Notes: generated from the sequence alone by a model not told the origin. 64,000 bases of DNA from Lachnospiraceae bacterium UBA3762 (GCA_002371615.1 DFGA01000071.1:14027-78026); one strand, 5' to 3'. Positions 41,662 through 50,938 are shown, counted from the stretch's first letter. A program made the numbers and translations.

Positions 41662-43644
41662 ATGCTATATCAGATCAAAGGCGGCCGCGTAATGTTCGCG
41701 GCCGATACCATACTTGAACACGTTGATTTTGAAGTCAGAAACAGGAATGAAAAGATTGCCGTCGTCGGAAGAAACGGCGCAGGCAAAACAACACTTCTGA
41801 AAGTCATTACAGGCGAGGTTGAACTTACCAAGGTAGACGGTGAGGATTCATCCATAACTTCCACAAATCCGACTATAGGATATCTGCGCCAGATCACATT
41901 CGATGACCTGTCGGTTACCCTTGATACTGAAATTCGCAAAGTCTTTGCCGATATCATAAAAGAAAAGGACCGCATCGACGAACTTGTAACACTTATGGAT
42001 AGTGCCGAAGGGAACGAGGCCGAGCGTCTGGCCCGTGAGTATACCACGCTTATGGATGACTTCAAAGACCGGGGCGGATACTATTACGAAAAAGAGTATG
42101 ATGCCATGCTTACTTCCTTCGGTTTTACGCTTGCCGACAAGGAGAAAAAGCTGGGAGAGTTCTCCGGAGGACAGCTGACCAAGCTTGCATTTATTAAGCT
42201 TCTGTTGTCAAAGCCGGACATCCTTCTTCTCGATGAGCCTACGAACCACCTTGATATGCGAACCATCGAATGGCTCGAAGGGTATCTTCAAAACTACAAC
42301 CGTGCACTTGTTATCGTAAGCCATGACCGTATGTTTATAGACAGAATAGCAAACGTTGTCTACGAGATAACTTACGGGCAGGTCACGAGGTTTAGCGGGA
42401 ATTACAGTGATTACGTCAGACAGAAAAAAGAGCGGTACGAGAAGCAGTTAAAAGATCATATCGCGCAGCAAAAAGAAATAAAACGTCTGACCGAGCTTGT
42501 GGAGCGCTTTAAGAACAAGCCTTCAAAGGTTGCAATGACGCGATCGAAGCTTAAGCAGATAGAGCATATGGAGCTTGTTGCGCGTCCGGCTGATTACGAT
42601 ACAAAAAGCTTTCAGGCGGAGTTTACTCCGAAGCTTGAGACCGGCAAAGATTTGTTGTTTGCCAAAGATCTTGTGATCGGGTACGACCGGCCGCTTGCTA
42701 CGATAAATCTTGATATTAAACGTGGCGAGAGACTTGGCATTGTGGGAGACAACGGGATCGGAAAATCAACCCTCCTAAAAACCCTTGTGGGGGATATCAA
42801 ACCTCTGTCGGGTGATTTTAGATTCGGTGTTAATGTGCAGACAGGATATTTTGACCAGAGGATGGCGCAGTACACTTCTGACAAAACGGTCATTGACGAT
42901 TATCATGATACCTATCCGGATCTGACGGAGACCCAGGTAAGAAACCAGCTCGGTGCATTTTTGTTTACGCAGGATGAAGTCTACAAGGAAGTGTCGGCTC
43001 TTTCGGGAGGCGAGCGTGTGCGCCTGTGTCTTGCAAAGATATTCCATACAAAACCGAATGTGCTCATACTTGATGAGCCGACAAACCATATGGACATGAT
43101 CGGCAAGGAAACGCTTGAGGCGATGCTTGCATCCTTCCCGGGAACAGTTATATTCGTATCACACGACAGATACTTCGTAAAAAAAGTTGCGACGCAGATC
43201 CTCGATATGAGAGTGGACGGGGTAACGCTGTATCCCTTCGGGTATGAAGATTATGTGGAACGTTCTAATGCTCGGGGCCTGTCCGAAGGATCGGAAGGAT
43301 TCACAACCAACACCGACTTCGTCGGCGTCGCCACGTCTCGATCGCTCTGCAATCGGGACAAATACTCGCTTGGTGGCATCAGTGCAGACACCCGCGCTGA
43401 TAATAAGATCACAGATTCTCAAGCGGAGCGTTTGGCCGGTAAAGAGGCGGACCGCAGGAGACGTCAGAAGAAAAAGCTTGAAGATAAGATAGAGTCCATT
43501 GAAAAAGAAATAGAGGAATTAAAAGAAGAGCTTTGTAAACCGGAGTACGCAAGTATGTATTCCAAGCTGACCGAGATACAGAATGAGATCGATGCAAAAG
43601 AAGAAGAACTGCTTACCATTATGGAAGAGTGGGACAATTCGTGA
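41662..43644 (+). CDS. ABC-F family ATPase (ribosome-associated)
   Basis: The 660-residue soluble protein has two ABC domains: Walker A GRNGAGKTT and GDNGIGKST, signatures FSGGQL and LSGGERVR, Walker B ILLLDEPTNHLDM and VLILDEPTNHMDM, and between them a charged interdomain linker (about 250-325) as in EttA/Uup-type factors acting at the ribosomal E site. The C-terminal coiled coil (about 590-655) follows a linker that contains a sequence also found in the FMN riboswitch (43303-43336), encoding TNTDFVGVATS. The linker is thus probably a repeat insertion kept in frame. Confidence 0.92.
   Translation: MLYQIKGGRVMFAADTILEHVDFEVRNRNEKIAVVGRNGAGKTTLLKVITGEVELTKVDGEDSSITSTNPTIGYLRQITFDDLSVTLDTEIRKVFADIIKEKDRIDELVTLMDSAEGNEAERLAREYTTLMDDFKDRGGYYYEKEYDAMLTSFGFTLADKEKKLGEFSGGQLTKLAFIKLLLSKPDILLLDEPTNHLDMRTIEWLEGYLQNYNRALVIVSHDRMFIDRIANVVYEITYGQVTRFSGNYSDYVRQKKERYEKQLKDHIAQQKEIKRLTELVERFKNKPSKVAMTRSKLKQIEHMELVARPADYDTKSFQAEFTPKLETGKDLLFAKDLVIGYDRPLATINLDIKRGERLGIVGDNGIGKSTLLKTLVGDIKPLSGDFRFGVNVQTGYFDQRMAQYTSDKTVIDDYHDTYPDLTETQVRNQLGAFLFTQDEVYKEVSALSGGERVRLCLAKIFHTKPNVLILDEPTNHMDMIGKETLEAMLASFPGTVIFVSHDRYFVKKVATQILDMRVDGVTLYPFGYEDYVERSNARGLSEGSEGFTTNTDFVGVATSRSLCNRDKYSLGGISADTRADNKITDSQAERLAGKEADRRRRQKKKLEDKIESIEKEIEELKEELCKPEYASMYSKLTEIQNEIDAKEEELLTIMEEWDNS
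43303..43336 (+). repeat. 34-nt repeat inside the ABC-F gene, shared with the FMN riboswitch arm
   Basis: 29 of 34 positions match 24304-24337. The shared core is a CGAC-TTC-GTCG hairpin; one of the differences (T-A to C-G) preserves pairing. In the ABC-F gene it lies in the linker before the C-terminal coiled coil. Confidence 0.7.
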
Positions 43645-43698
43645 AGCAGTGTGATTTTCAATTTATGATTAAGGTGGTGTAAAGAGGTAGATTTAATT

Positions 43699-44202
43699 AT
43701 GAGAGATAATTTAACACAGTCGGATATCGACAAGATGGAAGCAGAGATCGAATACAGAAAGCTGACGCTCCGCCCGAAGCTGATAGAGGATGTCAAGATT
43801 GCGAGAGCCCACGGAGATCTGTCAGAGAACTTTGAGTATTACGCCGCAAAGCGTGAGAAGAACATGAACGAGTCCAGGATCAGGTATCTTGACAGGATGG
43901 TCAGGACTGCCAATATCATTGAGGATTCATCGGCTGATGACGAAGTGGGGATCAACAATACGGTCACTGTAGAAATCGTTGATGACGGAGAGATAGAGCA
44001 GTACAAGATAGTGACCACGATCAGGAGCAATTCCCTCATCGGATATATAAGCATAGAATCCCCTATGGGGAAGGCTCTTATGGGTCACAAGATAGGAGAA
44101 AGGGTTACTGTGCACGTTAATGATGATGTATCCTATGATGTGATAATAAACGATATTGACAAGTCAACGGATGATGCCGATGACAAGATTAGCCAGTACT
44201 AA
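43699..44202 (+). CDS. GreA/GreB-family transcript cleavage factor
   Basis: The 167-residue protein has the N-terminal coiled coil (about 10-75) with the cleavage-tip motif ARAHGDLSENFEYYAAKREK, whose Asp and Glu stimulate RNA polymerase backtrack cleavage, and the C-terminal FKBP-like domain ending SPMGKALMGHKIGERVTV. The C-terminal half is divergent from canonical GreA, so it may be a second, specialised Gre factor. AAAGAGGTAG precedes the ATG. Confidence 0.88.
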   Translation: MRDNLTQSDIDKMEAEIEYRKLTLRPKLIEDVKIARAHGDLSENFEYYAAKREKNMNESRIRYLDRMVRTANIIEDSSADDEVGINNTVTVEIVDDGEIEQYKIVTTIRSNSLIGYISIESPMGKALMGHKIGERVTVHVNDDVSYDVIINDIDKSTDDADDKISQY

Positions 44203-44229
44203 CGGTAGAAAATCATAGGGTGGCTGTAA

Positions 44230-44258
44230 TTGAACGTGTAACATTACTATGATATAAT
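44230..44258 (+). promoter_or_regulatory. Promoter upstream of the SEC-C protein and thrS
   Basis: TTGAAC (44230-44235), 17-bp spacer, TATAAT (44253-44258). Confidence 0.75.
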
Positions 44259-44351
44259 ATGTCCCGATATACGTTTGAAAGTTAGTATTTTTATTCAGGT
44301 TTTCACGATCATATATGATCAGCGGATAAATTAGGAAAGGCGGACAACATA

Positions 44352-44861
44352 ATGGCATTACTTGAAAAATGGCGTAAAATGGCCTACAACGAGACAGAGG
44401 ATAAAAATAAACTCCAGAAACTGTGGGCTGATTATTTTGAGGTTGAAAAGGGCATTTACCAAAAGCTTCTGGCCGATCCGGATACGGTAGTCACAGGAAC
44501 GGTTGCTGAGCTTTCCGAAAAATACGGGACAGACATCATGACAATGACCGGATTTCTGGACGGTATCAACGACAGTCTTGTTAAGCCTAATCCCATTGAA
44601 GAAATGACTGAGGATACAGAAGTAAGTCTCGGATTTGACAAAGAACTTCTGTACAAGAACATGGTTGCTGCCGGAGCTGACTGGCTCTACGGCCTTACCG
44701 AATGGAATGATATTTTCGACGAGGAGAAGCAGAAAGAGCTGTACAAAGAGCAGAAGAGGAGTCAGACAGTCCGCCACGAAGGACCGAAGATCGGCAGAAA
44801 CGATCCCTGCCCTTGCGGCAGCGGCAAAAAGTATAAGAAGTGTTGTGGTGCAAGCAGATAG
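44352..44861 (+). CDS. SEC-C motif protein
   Basis: The 169-residue protein is helical through about residue 145 and ends with a zinc-binding SEC-C motif, RNDPCPCGSGKKYKKCCG, as in the SecA C-terminus. Such small proteins are widespread in Clostridia without a firm function; zinc-mediated SecB or ribosome binding is known only for SecA. AGGAAAGGCGG precedes the ATG. Its stop codon lies within the first unit of repeat element B. Confidence 0.88.
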   Translation: MALLEKWRKMAYNETEDKNKLQKLWADYFEVEKGIYQKLLADPDTVVTGTVAELSEKYGTDIMTMTGFLDGINDSLVKPNPIEEMTEDTEVSLGFDKELLYKNMVAAGADWLYGLTEWNDIFDEEKQKELYKEQKRSQTVRHEGPKIGRNDPCPCGSGKKYKKCCGASR

Positions 44862-44990
44862 GAGGGGCCCACGAAGTGGGAGGAACCTTTCTGCACCGCG
44901 AGGCCCATCGCGAAGCGATATCAAATGGCCGAGCGTCCTTGTTATAGGCAGATAGGGGGAACCCACATCCTTGTTTAAGGCAGATAGGAG
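44854..44990 (+). repeat. Intergenic structured repeat, copy B, with three GCAGATAGGAG units
   Basis: It shares its block order with copy A at 26249-26356: GATAGGAGGGGCCC, CGAAGTGGGAGGAACCT, TCTGCAC, a GAA-loop hairpin (ATCGC-GAA-GCGAT here), then CCTTGTT and AGGCAGATAGG. The bounding GCAGATAGG unit occurs at 44854, 44948 and 44980; the last 22 nt are duplicated (44937-44958 and 44969-44990). The final unit is the ribosome binding site of thrS. Confidence 0.7.
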
Positions 44991-44997
44991 TTATATT

Positions 44998-46935
44998 ATG
45001 AAAATCACATTAAAAGACGGTTCTTCGAAAGAATACGCTTCTTCGATGTCCGTTATAGACATTGCAAAGGATATTTCCGAAGGACTTGCAAGAGTAGCAT
45101 GTGCCGGTGAGATTGACGGAGAAAGAGTTGATCTGAGGCATGTTGTCGATAAGGATTGTACGTTAAGCATCCTTACCTTTGACGATAAGGGCGGACGGGA
45201 TGCGTTCCGTCATACTACATCACACATTATGGCGCAGGCCATTAAGAGACTGTGGCCTGATGTAAAACTTGCCATAGGCCCTTCAATTGATGACGGATTC
45301 TATTACGATATAGACAGCGAGCGTCCCATCACTGAAGATGATTTTCCGGCTATAGAAGCCGAGATGAAGAAGATCGCCAAAGAGGACCTGAAGCTTGAGA
45401 GGTTCGAACTTCCGAGAGCCGATGCCATCAAGATGATGGAAGACGCCAAGGAACCCTATAAGGTAGAACTGATCCGGGACCTTCCGGAAGATGCCGTTAT
45501 CAGTTTCTACAAGCAGGGTGATTTTACGGACCTGTGTGCCGGACCGCACCTTATGTCCACGAAAAACGTCAAGGCTGTCAAGCTCATGAAAGTTGCCGGC
45601 GCATACTGGAGAGGCAACGAGAAGAACAAGATGCTGACCAGAATCTATGGTACGTCCTACACGAAGGCATCAGATCTCGAAGATTATCTTACAAAGCTTG
45701 AAGAGGCCAAGAAGCGTGACCACCGTAAGATCGGCAAAGAGATGGGGCTCTTTATGATGGCTGACGAAGGCCCGGGATTTCCGTTCTTCTTGCCTAACGG
45801 CATGATACTTCGTAATGAGCTTATGAAATACTGGAGAGAGGTTCACTACCGCAACGGTTATCAGGAAATAGAGACACCTGTAATGCTGAATCAGTCACTG
45901 TGGATCACTTCCGGACACTGGGATCATTACAGTGAAAATATGTACACATCCATGATCGATGATGAGATGTTCTGCATCAAGCCCATGAACTGCCCGGGCT
46001 CAATCCTTGTGTACAAAAATCAGCCGAGATCATATCGTGAGCTTCCTATCAGATATGCAGAGGTAGGACTTGTTCACAGGCATGAAAAATCGGGAGCTTT
46101 ACACGGCCTTATGAGAGTAAGGGCTTTCCATCAGGATGATGCACACGAGTTCATTGCGATGGATCAGATCGGCGAAGAAGTTGAGCATATCGTTAAACTG
46201 ATAAATGAAGTATATGAAAAGCTTGAGTTCAAATATACCATCGAGCTTTCAACAATGCCCGAAGATCATATGGGTTCGCTTGAAGACTGGGAGAAGGCAA
46301 CGAACGGCCTGAAGTCGGCACTTGAGAATATGGGACTTCCCTACGAGATCAACGAAGGTGACGGAGCATTCTACGGCCCGAAGATCGACTTCCATGTTGA
46401 AGACTGCCTCGGAAGAGAGTGGCAGTGCGGAACCATCCAGCTTGACTTCCAGCTGCCGCAGAACTTTGACCTTAAATATACAGGATCAGACGGTGCCGAG
46501 CATATGCCGGTTATGATTCACAGAGTTGTATTCGGTTCCGTGGAAAGATTTATCGGTGTTCTTACCGAAAACTGCGCGGGCAAGTTCCCCACATGGCTGT
46601 CTCCGATACAGGTTAAGGTACTGCCTATTTCAGATAAGTATTTCGATTACTCGGAAAAGGTTCTTGAGAAGTTAAAGAGCGCGGGCATCCGTGCCGAGAT
46701 CGACACCAGATCTGAAAAGATCGGTTACAAGATCAGAGAGGCAAGACTGCAGAGAGTACCTTATATGCTCATTCTCGGACAGAAGGAAGAAGAAGCGGGC
46801 AATATTGCCGTAAGGAGCCGTTACCTCGGAGATGAGGGTTCCAAGGATCTTGATGCATTTATTAAGGACCTGCGGGTAGAGATCGATGAGCGTATAATGC
46901 GCAAAGAGGAAGTAAGTGAGCAGGCGGAAAAGTAA
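44998..46935 (+). CDS. thrS: Threonyl-tRNA synthetase
   Basis: The 645-residue class II synthetase has the TGS domain (about 1-62), the editing/SAD region with HTTSHIMAQA and the later TDLCAGPHL (HxxxH plus Cys zinc-like site), the catalytic core (RNGYQEIETPVML, MFCIKPMNCPGS, motif 2 GLVHRHEKSGALHGL, motif 3 VFGSVERFIGVLTE) and the anticodon-binding domain (about 540-640). ATG 44998 is 7 bases after ATAGGAG; a frame from 44971 lies in the repeat. No T-box leader is present. Confidence 0.96.
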   Translation: MKITLKDGSSKEYASSMSVIDIAKDISEGLARVACAGEIDGERVDLRHVVDKDCTLSILTFDDKGGRDAFRHTTSHIMAQAIKRLWPDVKLAIGPSIDDGFYYDIDSERPITEDDFPAIEAEMKKIAKEDLKLERFELPRADAIKMMEDAKEPYKVELIRDLPEDAVISFYKQGDFTDLCAGPHLMSTKNVKAVKLMKVAGAYWRGNEKNKMLTRIYGTSYTKASDLEDYLTKLEEAKKRDHRKIGKEMGLFMMADEGPGFPFFLPNGMILRNELMKYWREVHYRNGYQEIETPVMLNQSLWITSGHWDHYSENMYTSMIDDEMFCIKPMNCPGSILVYKNQPRSYRELPIRYAEVGLVHRHEKSGALHGLMRVRAFHQDDAHEFIAMDQIGEEVEHIVKLINEVYEKLEFKYTIELSTMPEDHMGSLEDWEKATNGLKSALENMGLPYEINEGDGAFYGPKIDFHVEDCLGREWQCGTIQLDFQLPQNFDLKYTGSDGAEHMPVMIHRVVFGSVERFIGVLTENCAGKFPTWLSPIQVKVLPISDKYFDYSEKVLEKLKSAGIRAEIDTRSEKIGYKIREARLQRVPYMLILGQKEEEAGNIAVRSRYLGDEGSKDLDAFIKDLRVEIDERIMRKEEVSEQAEK

Positions 46936-46946
46936 GCCGGTTTAAA

Positions 46947-47336
46947 ATGAATCAGAATATTATCATCGCAACTTCAAAGATCAAGGTGTGTGAGCGCTTT
47001 TATGAATTGTGCGATTATTGCGGGTATGACCGTGAATGGTCGGATGCGCTTTGGAGTGATATTATTGCCGACACACAGGTTTATGATGAACTGGAATACT
47101 ATATCGGAAACCACAGCCTCAAGGACTCGGTCAATGTAAGCGGATACAGCCTTACGGATCTGTATGTATTTCAGATGGATAAGTATAATCTGATCAGGGA
47201 GATCGGCAAGAATCCGCGAGAATGCAACAAGGAGCGCATGGTGCTTAATGCATTCCGGATGCTGATCGACATGAAAGCAGATCCCGAAACCTATGTTAAA
47301 AGGATAGAAGAGGGTCGCGGGGAAGACAAGATTTGA
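46947..47336 (+). CDS. Hypothetical protein, 129 aa
   Basis: A soluble, acidic, Tyr/Asp-rich protein (FYELCDYCGYDREWSDALWSDI, YYIGNHSLKDSVNVSGYSL, DLYVFQMDKYNL). No known domain is recognised. It starts 11 bp after thrS and overlaps the next gene by 4 bp, so it is probably part of that transcript. The uninterrupted frame and coupling support a real gene. Confidence 0.75.
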   Translation: MNQNIIIATSKIKVCERFYELCDYCGYDREWSDALWSDIIADTQVYDELEYYIGNHSLKDSVNVSGYSLTDLYVFQMDKYNLIREIGKNPRECNKERMVLNAFRMLIDMKADPETYVKRIEEGRGEDKI

Positions 47337-48058
47337 ACGATGAGAGAATAGTCAACTATATGAAGGCTCGTAACGGACAGGCGCAGATGACGGCGACCGC
47401 GATTGCGGTGCAGCTCTTTGCGCTTGCCGTATTTTTTGCCATGTATGCACTGTCAGTAAGCGGACTGTTCTATTCCAAGAGTATCAATACGGGAAAAATC
47501 ATTACGATAGTTGCCGCGGTTGCCATATCGGTTTTTCTGTGCGTCGTTAATGTACTTGGTGTTATCCGTTCCCAAAAGGTTTACATAACAAGACCGGATG
47601 GTATCTCGCTGCGTGAGGGAGAAGAGGTTGTAAGACTTGCCTACCAAACTGCAAGACCAGTGTTGATCAGCAAAATCACATACGGTTTGGTGTTTATGGT
47701 AACCGGCGGGCTGGTTTACATAATGCTTCTAATCGCGATGAAGGATACTGCTCTTGCGGGAATATACGGCAGAATTATATGCTCTATAATACTTGCACTT
47801 GTTACCCTTATAGCGTATCCGTGCATTGACAGGATCGCCTGTTATCGTGCACTTCTTAATGAAACGCATGAACTTTACTATGATATAAAACCAAACAGGG
47901 CTCTTATGTATATATGTTCGGTTGCAGTACCGCTTTCCATATGCCTGTGGTATGTACTGCGCTATTTCGGGAACGATCAGAAGATTGCGTGGATAGTATT
48001 TCCGGTAGTTGCCCTTTTTGCATTTGCAATCTCATTTCTGATCAACTGGACAAAATGA
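47333..48058 (+). CDS. Integral membrane protein of unknown function
   Basis: The 241-residue product has six hydrophobic segments (about 18-45, 52-75, 108-130, 142-163, 188-208, 215-237), in pairs separated by charged loops. Start is probably TTG at 47333, overlapping the previous stop, with GGGGAAG 8 bases upstream; ATG 47360 is a shorter alternative. The family is not recognised. Confidence 0.75.
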   Translation: MNDERIVNYMKARNGQAQMTATAIAVQLFALAVFFAMYALSVSGLFYSKSINTGKIITIVAAVAISVFLCVVNVLGVIRSQKVYITRPDGISLREGEEVVRLAYQTARPVLISKITYGLVFMVTGGLVYIMLLIAMKDTALAGIYGRIICSIILALVTLIAYPCIDRIACYRALLNETHELYYDIKPNRALMYICSVAVPLSICLWYVLRYFGNDQKIAWIVFPVVALFAFAISFLINWTK

Positions 48059-48078
48059 CAGGTCGTAATTCATTTTTC

Positions 48079-48107
48079 TTGACAGGCATGTGATAGTGTG
48101 ATATATA
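48079..48107 (+). promoter_or_regulatory. Promoter of the infC-rpmI-rplT operon
   Basis: TTGACA (48079-48084), 17-bp spacer, TATATA (48102-48107). Confidence 0.8.
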
Positions 48108-48298
48108 TTCAAAGGTAACTTATGTTACATACAGGAAAGCAGAGAAATCTCACCTCGCGACATATGATTTTGCCATAGGCGAATGAAGGTTTAGCGAGCG
48201 TTAATACCGGGGAAATGATTTTTACCAAGGGTTGTGTCTGCTTACTGTGTGTGAGCAGATTTTTTATTTTGCCTGATTGCTGTAAGGAGGGTAAGACA
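48108..48298 (+). promoter_or_regulatory. infC operon leader with attenuator (candidate L20 leader)
   Basis: The 190-nt leader ends in a terminator-like hairpin, GTCTGCTTA (48236-48244) with TGAGCAGAT (48252-48260), followed by TTTTTATTTT. In Bacillus the same operon is controlled by ribosomal protein L20 binding such a leader and causing premature termination. That L20 acts here is by analogy; the L20-binding fold was not verified. Confidence 0.65.
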
Positions 48299-48805
48299 AT
48301 AGCAGATTTAATGATCAACGAACAGATCCGTGATAAGGAAGTTCGTGTAATTGGCGAAAACAATGAACAGCTCGGAATCATGAGTGTGGATGAAGCGATG
48401 AAACTCGCTGAAGAGGCGGGTGTGGATCTCGTGAAGATCGCGCCAAATGCAGCGCCTCCGGTGTGCCGTATTATTGATTACGGAAAGTTCCGCTATGAAC
48501 AGGCACGTAAGGAAAAGGAAGCAAGGAAGAAGCAGAAAGTCATAGAGATCAAAGAGATCCGCATGTCTCCGAATATCGATACAAACGATCTGAACACCAA
48601 GATCGCTGCGGCCAAGAAGTTCCTGCAAAAGGGTGACAGAGTAAAGGTTACTCTCCGGTTCCGCGGCCGTGAGATGGCTCATATGAACAACAGCAAGTAC
48701 ATTCTCGATGATTTTGCCGAAGCTCTTGCGGATGTTGCGGTCGTTGAGAAAGCTCCGAAAGTCGAGGGCAGGTCACTGACAATGTTTTTAACTGAAAAGC
48801 GTTAG
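48299..48805 (+). CDS. infC: Translation initiation factor IF-3, probable ATA start codon
   Basis: The 168-residue factor contains the IF-3 N domain (INEQIRDKEVRVIGENNEQLG, APNAAPPVCRIIDYGKFRYE) and C domain (KEIRMSPNIDTNDL, KGDRVKVTLRFRGREMAH). The only well-spaced start after AAGGAGGG (48283-48290) is ATA at 48299; the first in-frame ATG (48311) is 20 bases from that site. infC genes are known for rare start codons, which let IF-3 limit its own synthesis. Using ATG 48311 would drop four residues. Confidence 0.95.
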   Translation: MADLMINEQIRDKEVRVIGENNEQLGIMSVDEAMKLAEEAGVDLVKIAPNAAPPVCRIIDYGKFRYEQARKEKEARKKQKVIEIKEIRMSPNIDTNDLNTKIAAAKKFLQKGDRVKVTLRFRGREMAHMNNSKYILDDFAEALADVAVVEKAPKVEGRSLTMFLTEKR

Positions 48806-48850
48806 AGCAGATGCAGTTAAAATAGAAGTAAGAATTAGGAGGAAGAAGTT

Positions 48851-49051
48851 ATGCCAAAGATTAAGACAAACAGATCCGCTGCAAAGCGTTTCAAAGTTAC
48901 GGGTACGGGAAAGTTAAAGAGAAACAAAGCGTACAGACGTCATATTCTGACCAAGAAGACCACCAAGAATAAGAGAAACTTAAGACATGCGGTTATAACG
49001 GATGAGACAAATGTTAAGAATATGAAGAAGATTACACCGTATTTGCAGTAA
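48851..49051 (+). CDS. rpmI: Ribosomal protein bL35
   Basis: A 66-residue basic protein (MPKIKTNRSAAKRFKVTGTG, KAYRRHILTKKTTKNKRNLR) of the large subunit. AGGAGGAAG precedes the ATG. It lies between infC and rplT, the standard order. Confidence 0.97.
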   Translation: MPKIKTNRSAAKRFKVTGTGKLKRNKAYRRHILTKKTTKNKRNLRHAVITDETNVKNMKKITPYLQ

Positions 49052-49063
49052 GGAGGGGTAAAG

Positions 49064-49420
49064 ATGGCTAGAATTAAGGGCGGATTGAACGCCAAGAAAA
49101 AACATAACAGAGTATTAAAACTTGCAAAGGGATACAGAGGAGCTCGCTCCAACCAGTATCGTGTTGCTAAGCAGTCGGTAATGCGTGCTCTTAACACGTC
49201 ATTTGCCGGAAGAAAAGAGAGAAAGCGTCAGTTCAGACAGCTGTGGATCGCGCGTATCAACGCAGCAGCAAGAATGAACGGAATCTCATACAGCAAACTC
49301 ATGTACGGACTCAAGCTTGCAAATGTTGATATCAACCGTAAGATGCTTGCAGAAATGGCAGTTAACGATGCTGACGGATTTGCAACACTTGCTGAACTTG
49401 CGAAGTCAAAAATTGCATAA
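49064..49420 (+). CDS. rplT: Ribosomal protein bL20
   Basis: A 118-residue basic protein (MARIKGGLNAKKKHNRVLKLAKG, RKRQFRQLWIARINAAARMN) needed early in 50S assembly and the likely autogenous regulator of this operon. AAGGAGGGG precedes it. Confidence 0.97.
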   Translation: MARIKGGLNAKKKHNRVLKLAKGYRGARSNQYRVAKQSVMRALNTSFAGRKERKRQFRQLWIARINAAARMNGISYSKLMYGLKLANVDINRKMLAEMAVNDADGFATLAELAKSKIA

Positions 49421-49435
49421 TAGGGGCTGTTGCCT

Positions 49436-50284
49436 ATGATTAGAATTTGTTCGGACAGCACATGTGATCTCTCCGATGAATTAGTAAGCCGTTACGATAT
49501 TACCATCATACCTCTTCATATAGTTTTGGAAGATAAGGAGTATCGTGACCGTGTTGAGATCAGTCAGGAGGAGATATTCGAGTGGGCCGACAGGAATAAG
49601 TCGACACCGAAAACTTCGGCTGTTTCCTATGAGGATGCCTCGGATTTTGTGAGGCCCATGCTTGATGCCGGTGATGAGATAATCGTATTTACGATATCAT
49701 CTTCCATGTCCACGACCGAGAATGTGTTTCGTATGGTTGCCGAAGACCTTGGTGTAACCGACAGAATGCATGTGATCGATTCCATGAATCTGTCCACGGG
49801 GATAGGCCTTCTGGTTATTGAGGCAGCCGTTATGGCACAGGAAGGGTATTCCGCATCCGAGATCGTAAAAGAGATCGAACGATTAAGACCGAAGGTCAGA
49901 TCAAGTTTTGTTATAGATACACTTACATATCTTGCCAGAGGCGGAAGATGCTCAAGTGTGGCAGCACTTACCGGAGGTATTCTCAAGATCCATCCGAAGA
50001 TAGTTGTAAGGGACGGTAAGATGGGTGTGGCCAAAAAGTATCGCGGACAGCTTCGTGCGGTAGTTATGGATTACGTAAAGGATATGCATGACGAACTGCT
50101 GGGAGCAAGAAGACAGCGTGTATTCATAACGCATACAAGTTCGGACCGTGAGATGGTTGAAGAGGTCAGGACCTATCTAGAGAGTATCGGCTATTTTGAC
50201 GAGATCCTCGAGACAAGAGCCGGCGGCGTTATCAGTTCTCACTGCGGGCCGGGGACACTCGGTGTATTGTTCATAGAAGGCTGA
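49436..50284 (+). CDS. DegV family fatty-acid-binding protein
   Basis: The 282-residue protein matches DegV/FakB: MIRICSDSTCDLSDEL, the TSAVSYEDA region, ISSSMSTTENV, DSMNLSTGIGLLV, LTYLARGGR and a C-terminal HCGPGTLGVLFI. FakB proteins present fatty acids to the kinase FakA; whether this one does is unproven. ATG 49436 with AGGGG 9 bases upstream is preferred over TTG 49430. Confidence 0.92.
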   Translation: MIRICSDSTCDLSDELVSRYDITIIPLHIVLEDKEYRDRVEISQEEIFEWADRNKSTPKTSAVSYEDASDFVRPMLDAGDEIIVFTISSSMSTTENVFRMVAEDLGVTDRMHVIDSMNLSTGIGLLVIEAAVMAQEGYSASEIVKEIERLRPKVRSSFVIDTLTYLARGGRCSSVAALTGGILKIHPKIVVRDGKMGVAKKYRGQLRAVVMDYVKDMHDELLGARRQRVFITHTSSDREMVEEVRTYLESIGYFDEILETRAGGVISSHCGPGTLGVLFIEG

Positions 50285-50785
50285 TCAAAGTTTAATATCG
50301 ACAAAGAAACCTTTGAGATAAGTATCCTGGGGTGTTGTGGCATTACCGTCATAACGCCCCGGATTTTTATATGTAACAGAACCTGAGTTGGTATATTCGT
50401 TATCGGCATATCCGACACGACCCCTGCCTGATGCCGGTGTCATCTTGGAGTATGCTGAGGCAGCATCCATTTTGGACTTGGGTATCATGATGCCGTCTTC
50501 GGTATCGCGGCGTCCGATGCTGTTAAGCTTTAAGGATGCTGCTGTATCGTCAGCAGTAGCATTCGTAACTTCGGGCTTCGGATTAAGCTTGCCGGACAAA
50601 TGGTCAACGGCATGCAGAAGCTGCTGGCGCTTTGCCTGCTGGGACGGACTCAAAGAAGGCATCTTATCAAGGTCATCCAGCTGATGCTGTCTGGCCTGAA
50701 GCTGCCTCTGCAGTTCATAATTCCTGTCGTTGTAGGGACTGCCGGCGCCACCGCCACTGAACAGTCCGTAAGAATTAATACCCAT
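50285..50785 (-). CDS. Hypothetical protein, possibly from a leaderless transcript
   Basis: The 166-residue protein is polar, Gln/Ser/Asp-rich and predicted largely disordered or coiled coil in the first half (YELQRQLQARQHQLDDLDKM), with no signal peptide or membrane segment. It converges tail to tail with degV. There is no ribosome binding site before the ATG; instead TATAAT (minus strand, 50797-50792) ends six bases before it, so transcription may begin at the start codon. Family not recognised. Confidence 0.65.
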   Translation of the reverse strand: MGINSYGLFSGGGAGSPYNDRNYELQRQLQARQHQLDDLDKMPSLSPSQQAKRQQLLHAVDHLSGKLNPKPEVTNATADDTAASLKLNSIGRRDTEDGIMIPKSKMDAASAYSKMTPASGRGRVGYADNEYTNSGSVTYKNPGRYDGNATTPQDTYLKGFFVDIKL

Positions 50786-50938
50786 GTGAATATTATATCA
50801 CACGTTATTATTAAAATGAATACTGTCTAATAGCACAAAAAATCGTGGGTATTTCGTGAAAATTGCTTGACAATATTGGGGGTTTTCGATAGAATATCAT
50901 TTGCTGACGGGAGGAAGGTGTCTCCTTACAGCATATAT

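Noticed and set aside
44862..44997. Possible T-box before thrS, because TGCACCGCG resembles the T-box GGNACCGCG
   Set aside because: The same block order occurs before an ABC ATPase gene unrelated to threonine, and no specifier stem or terminator is present.
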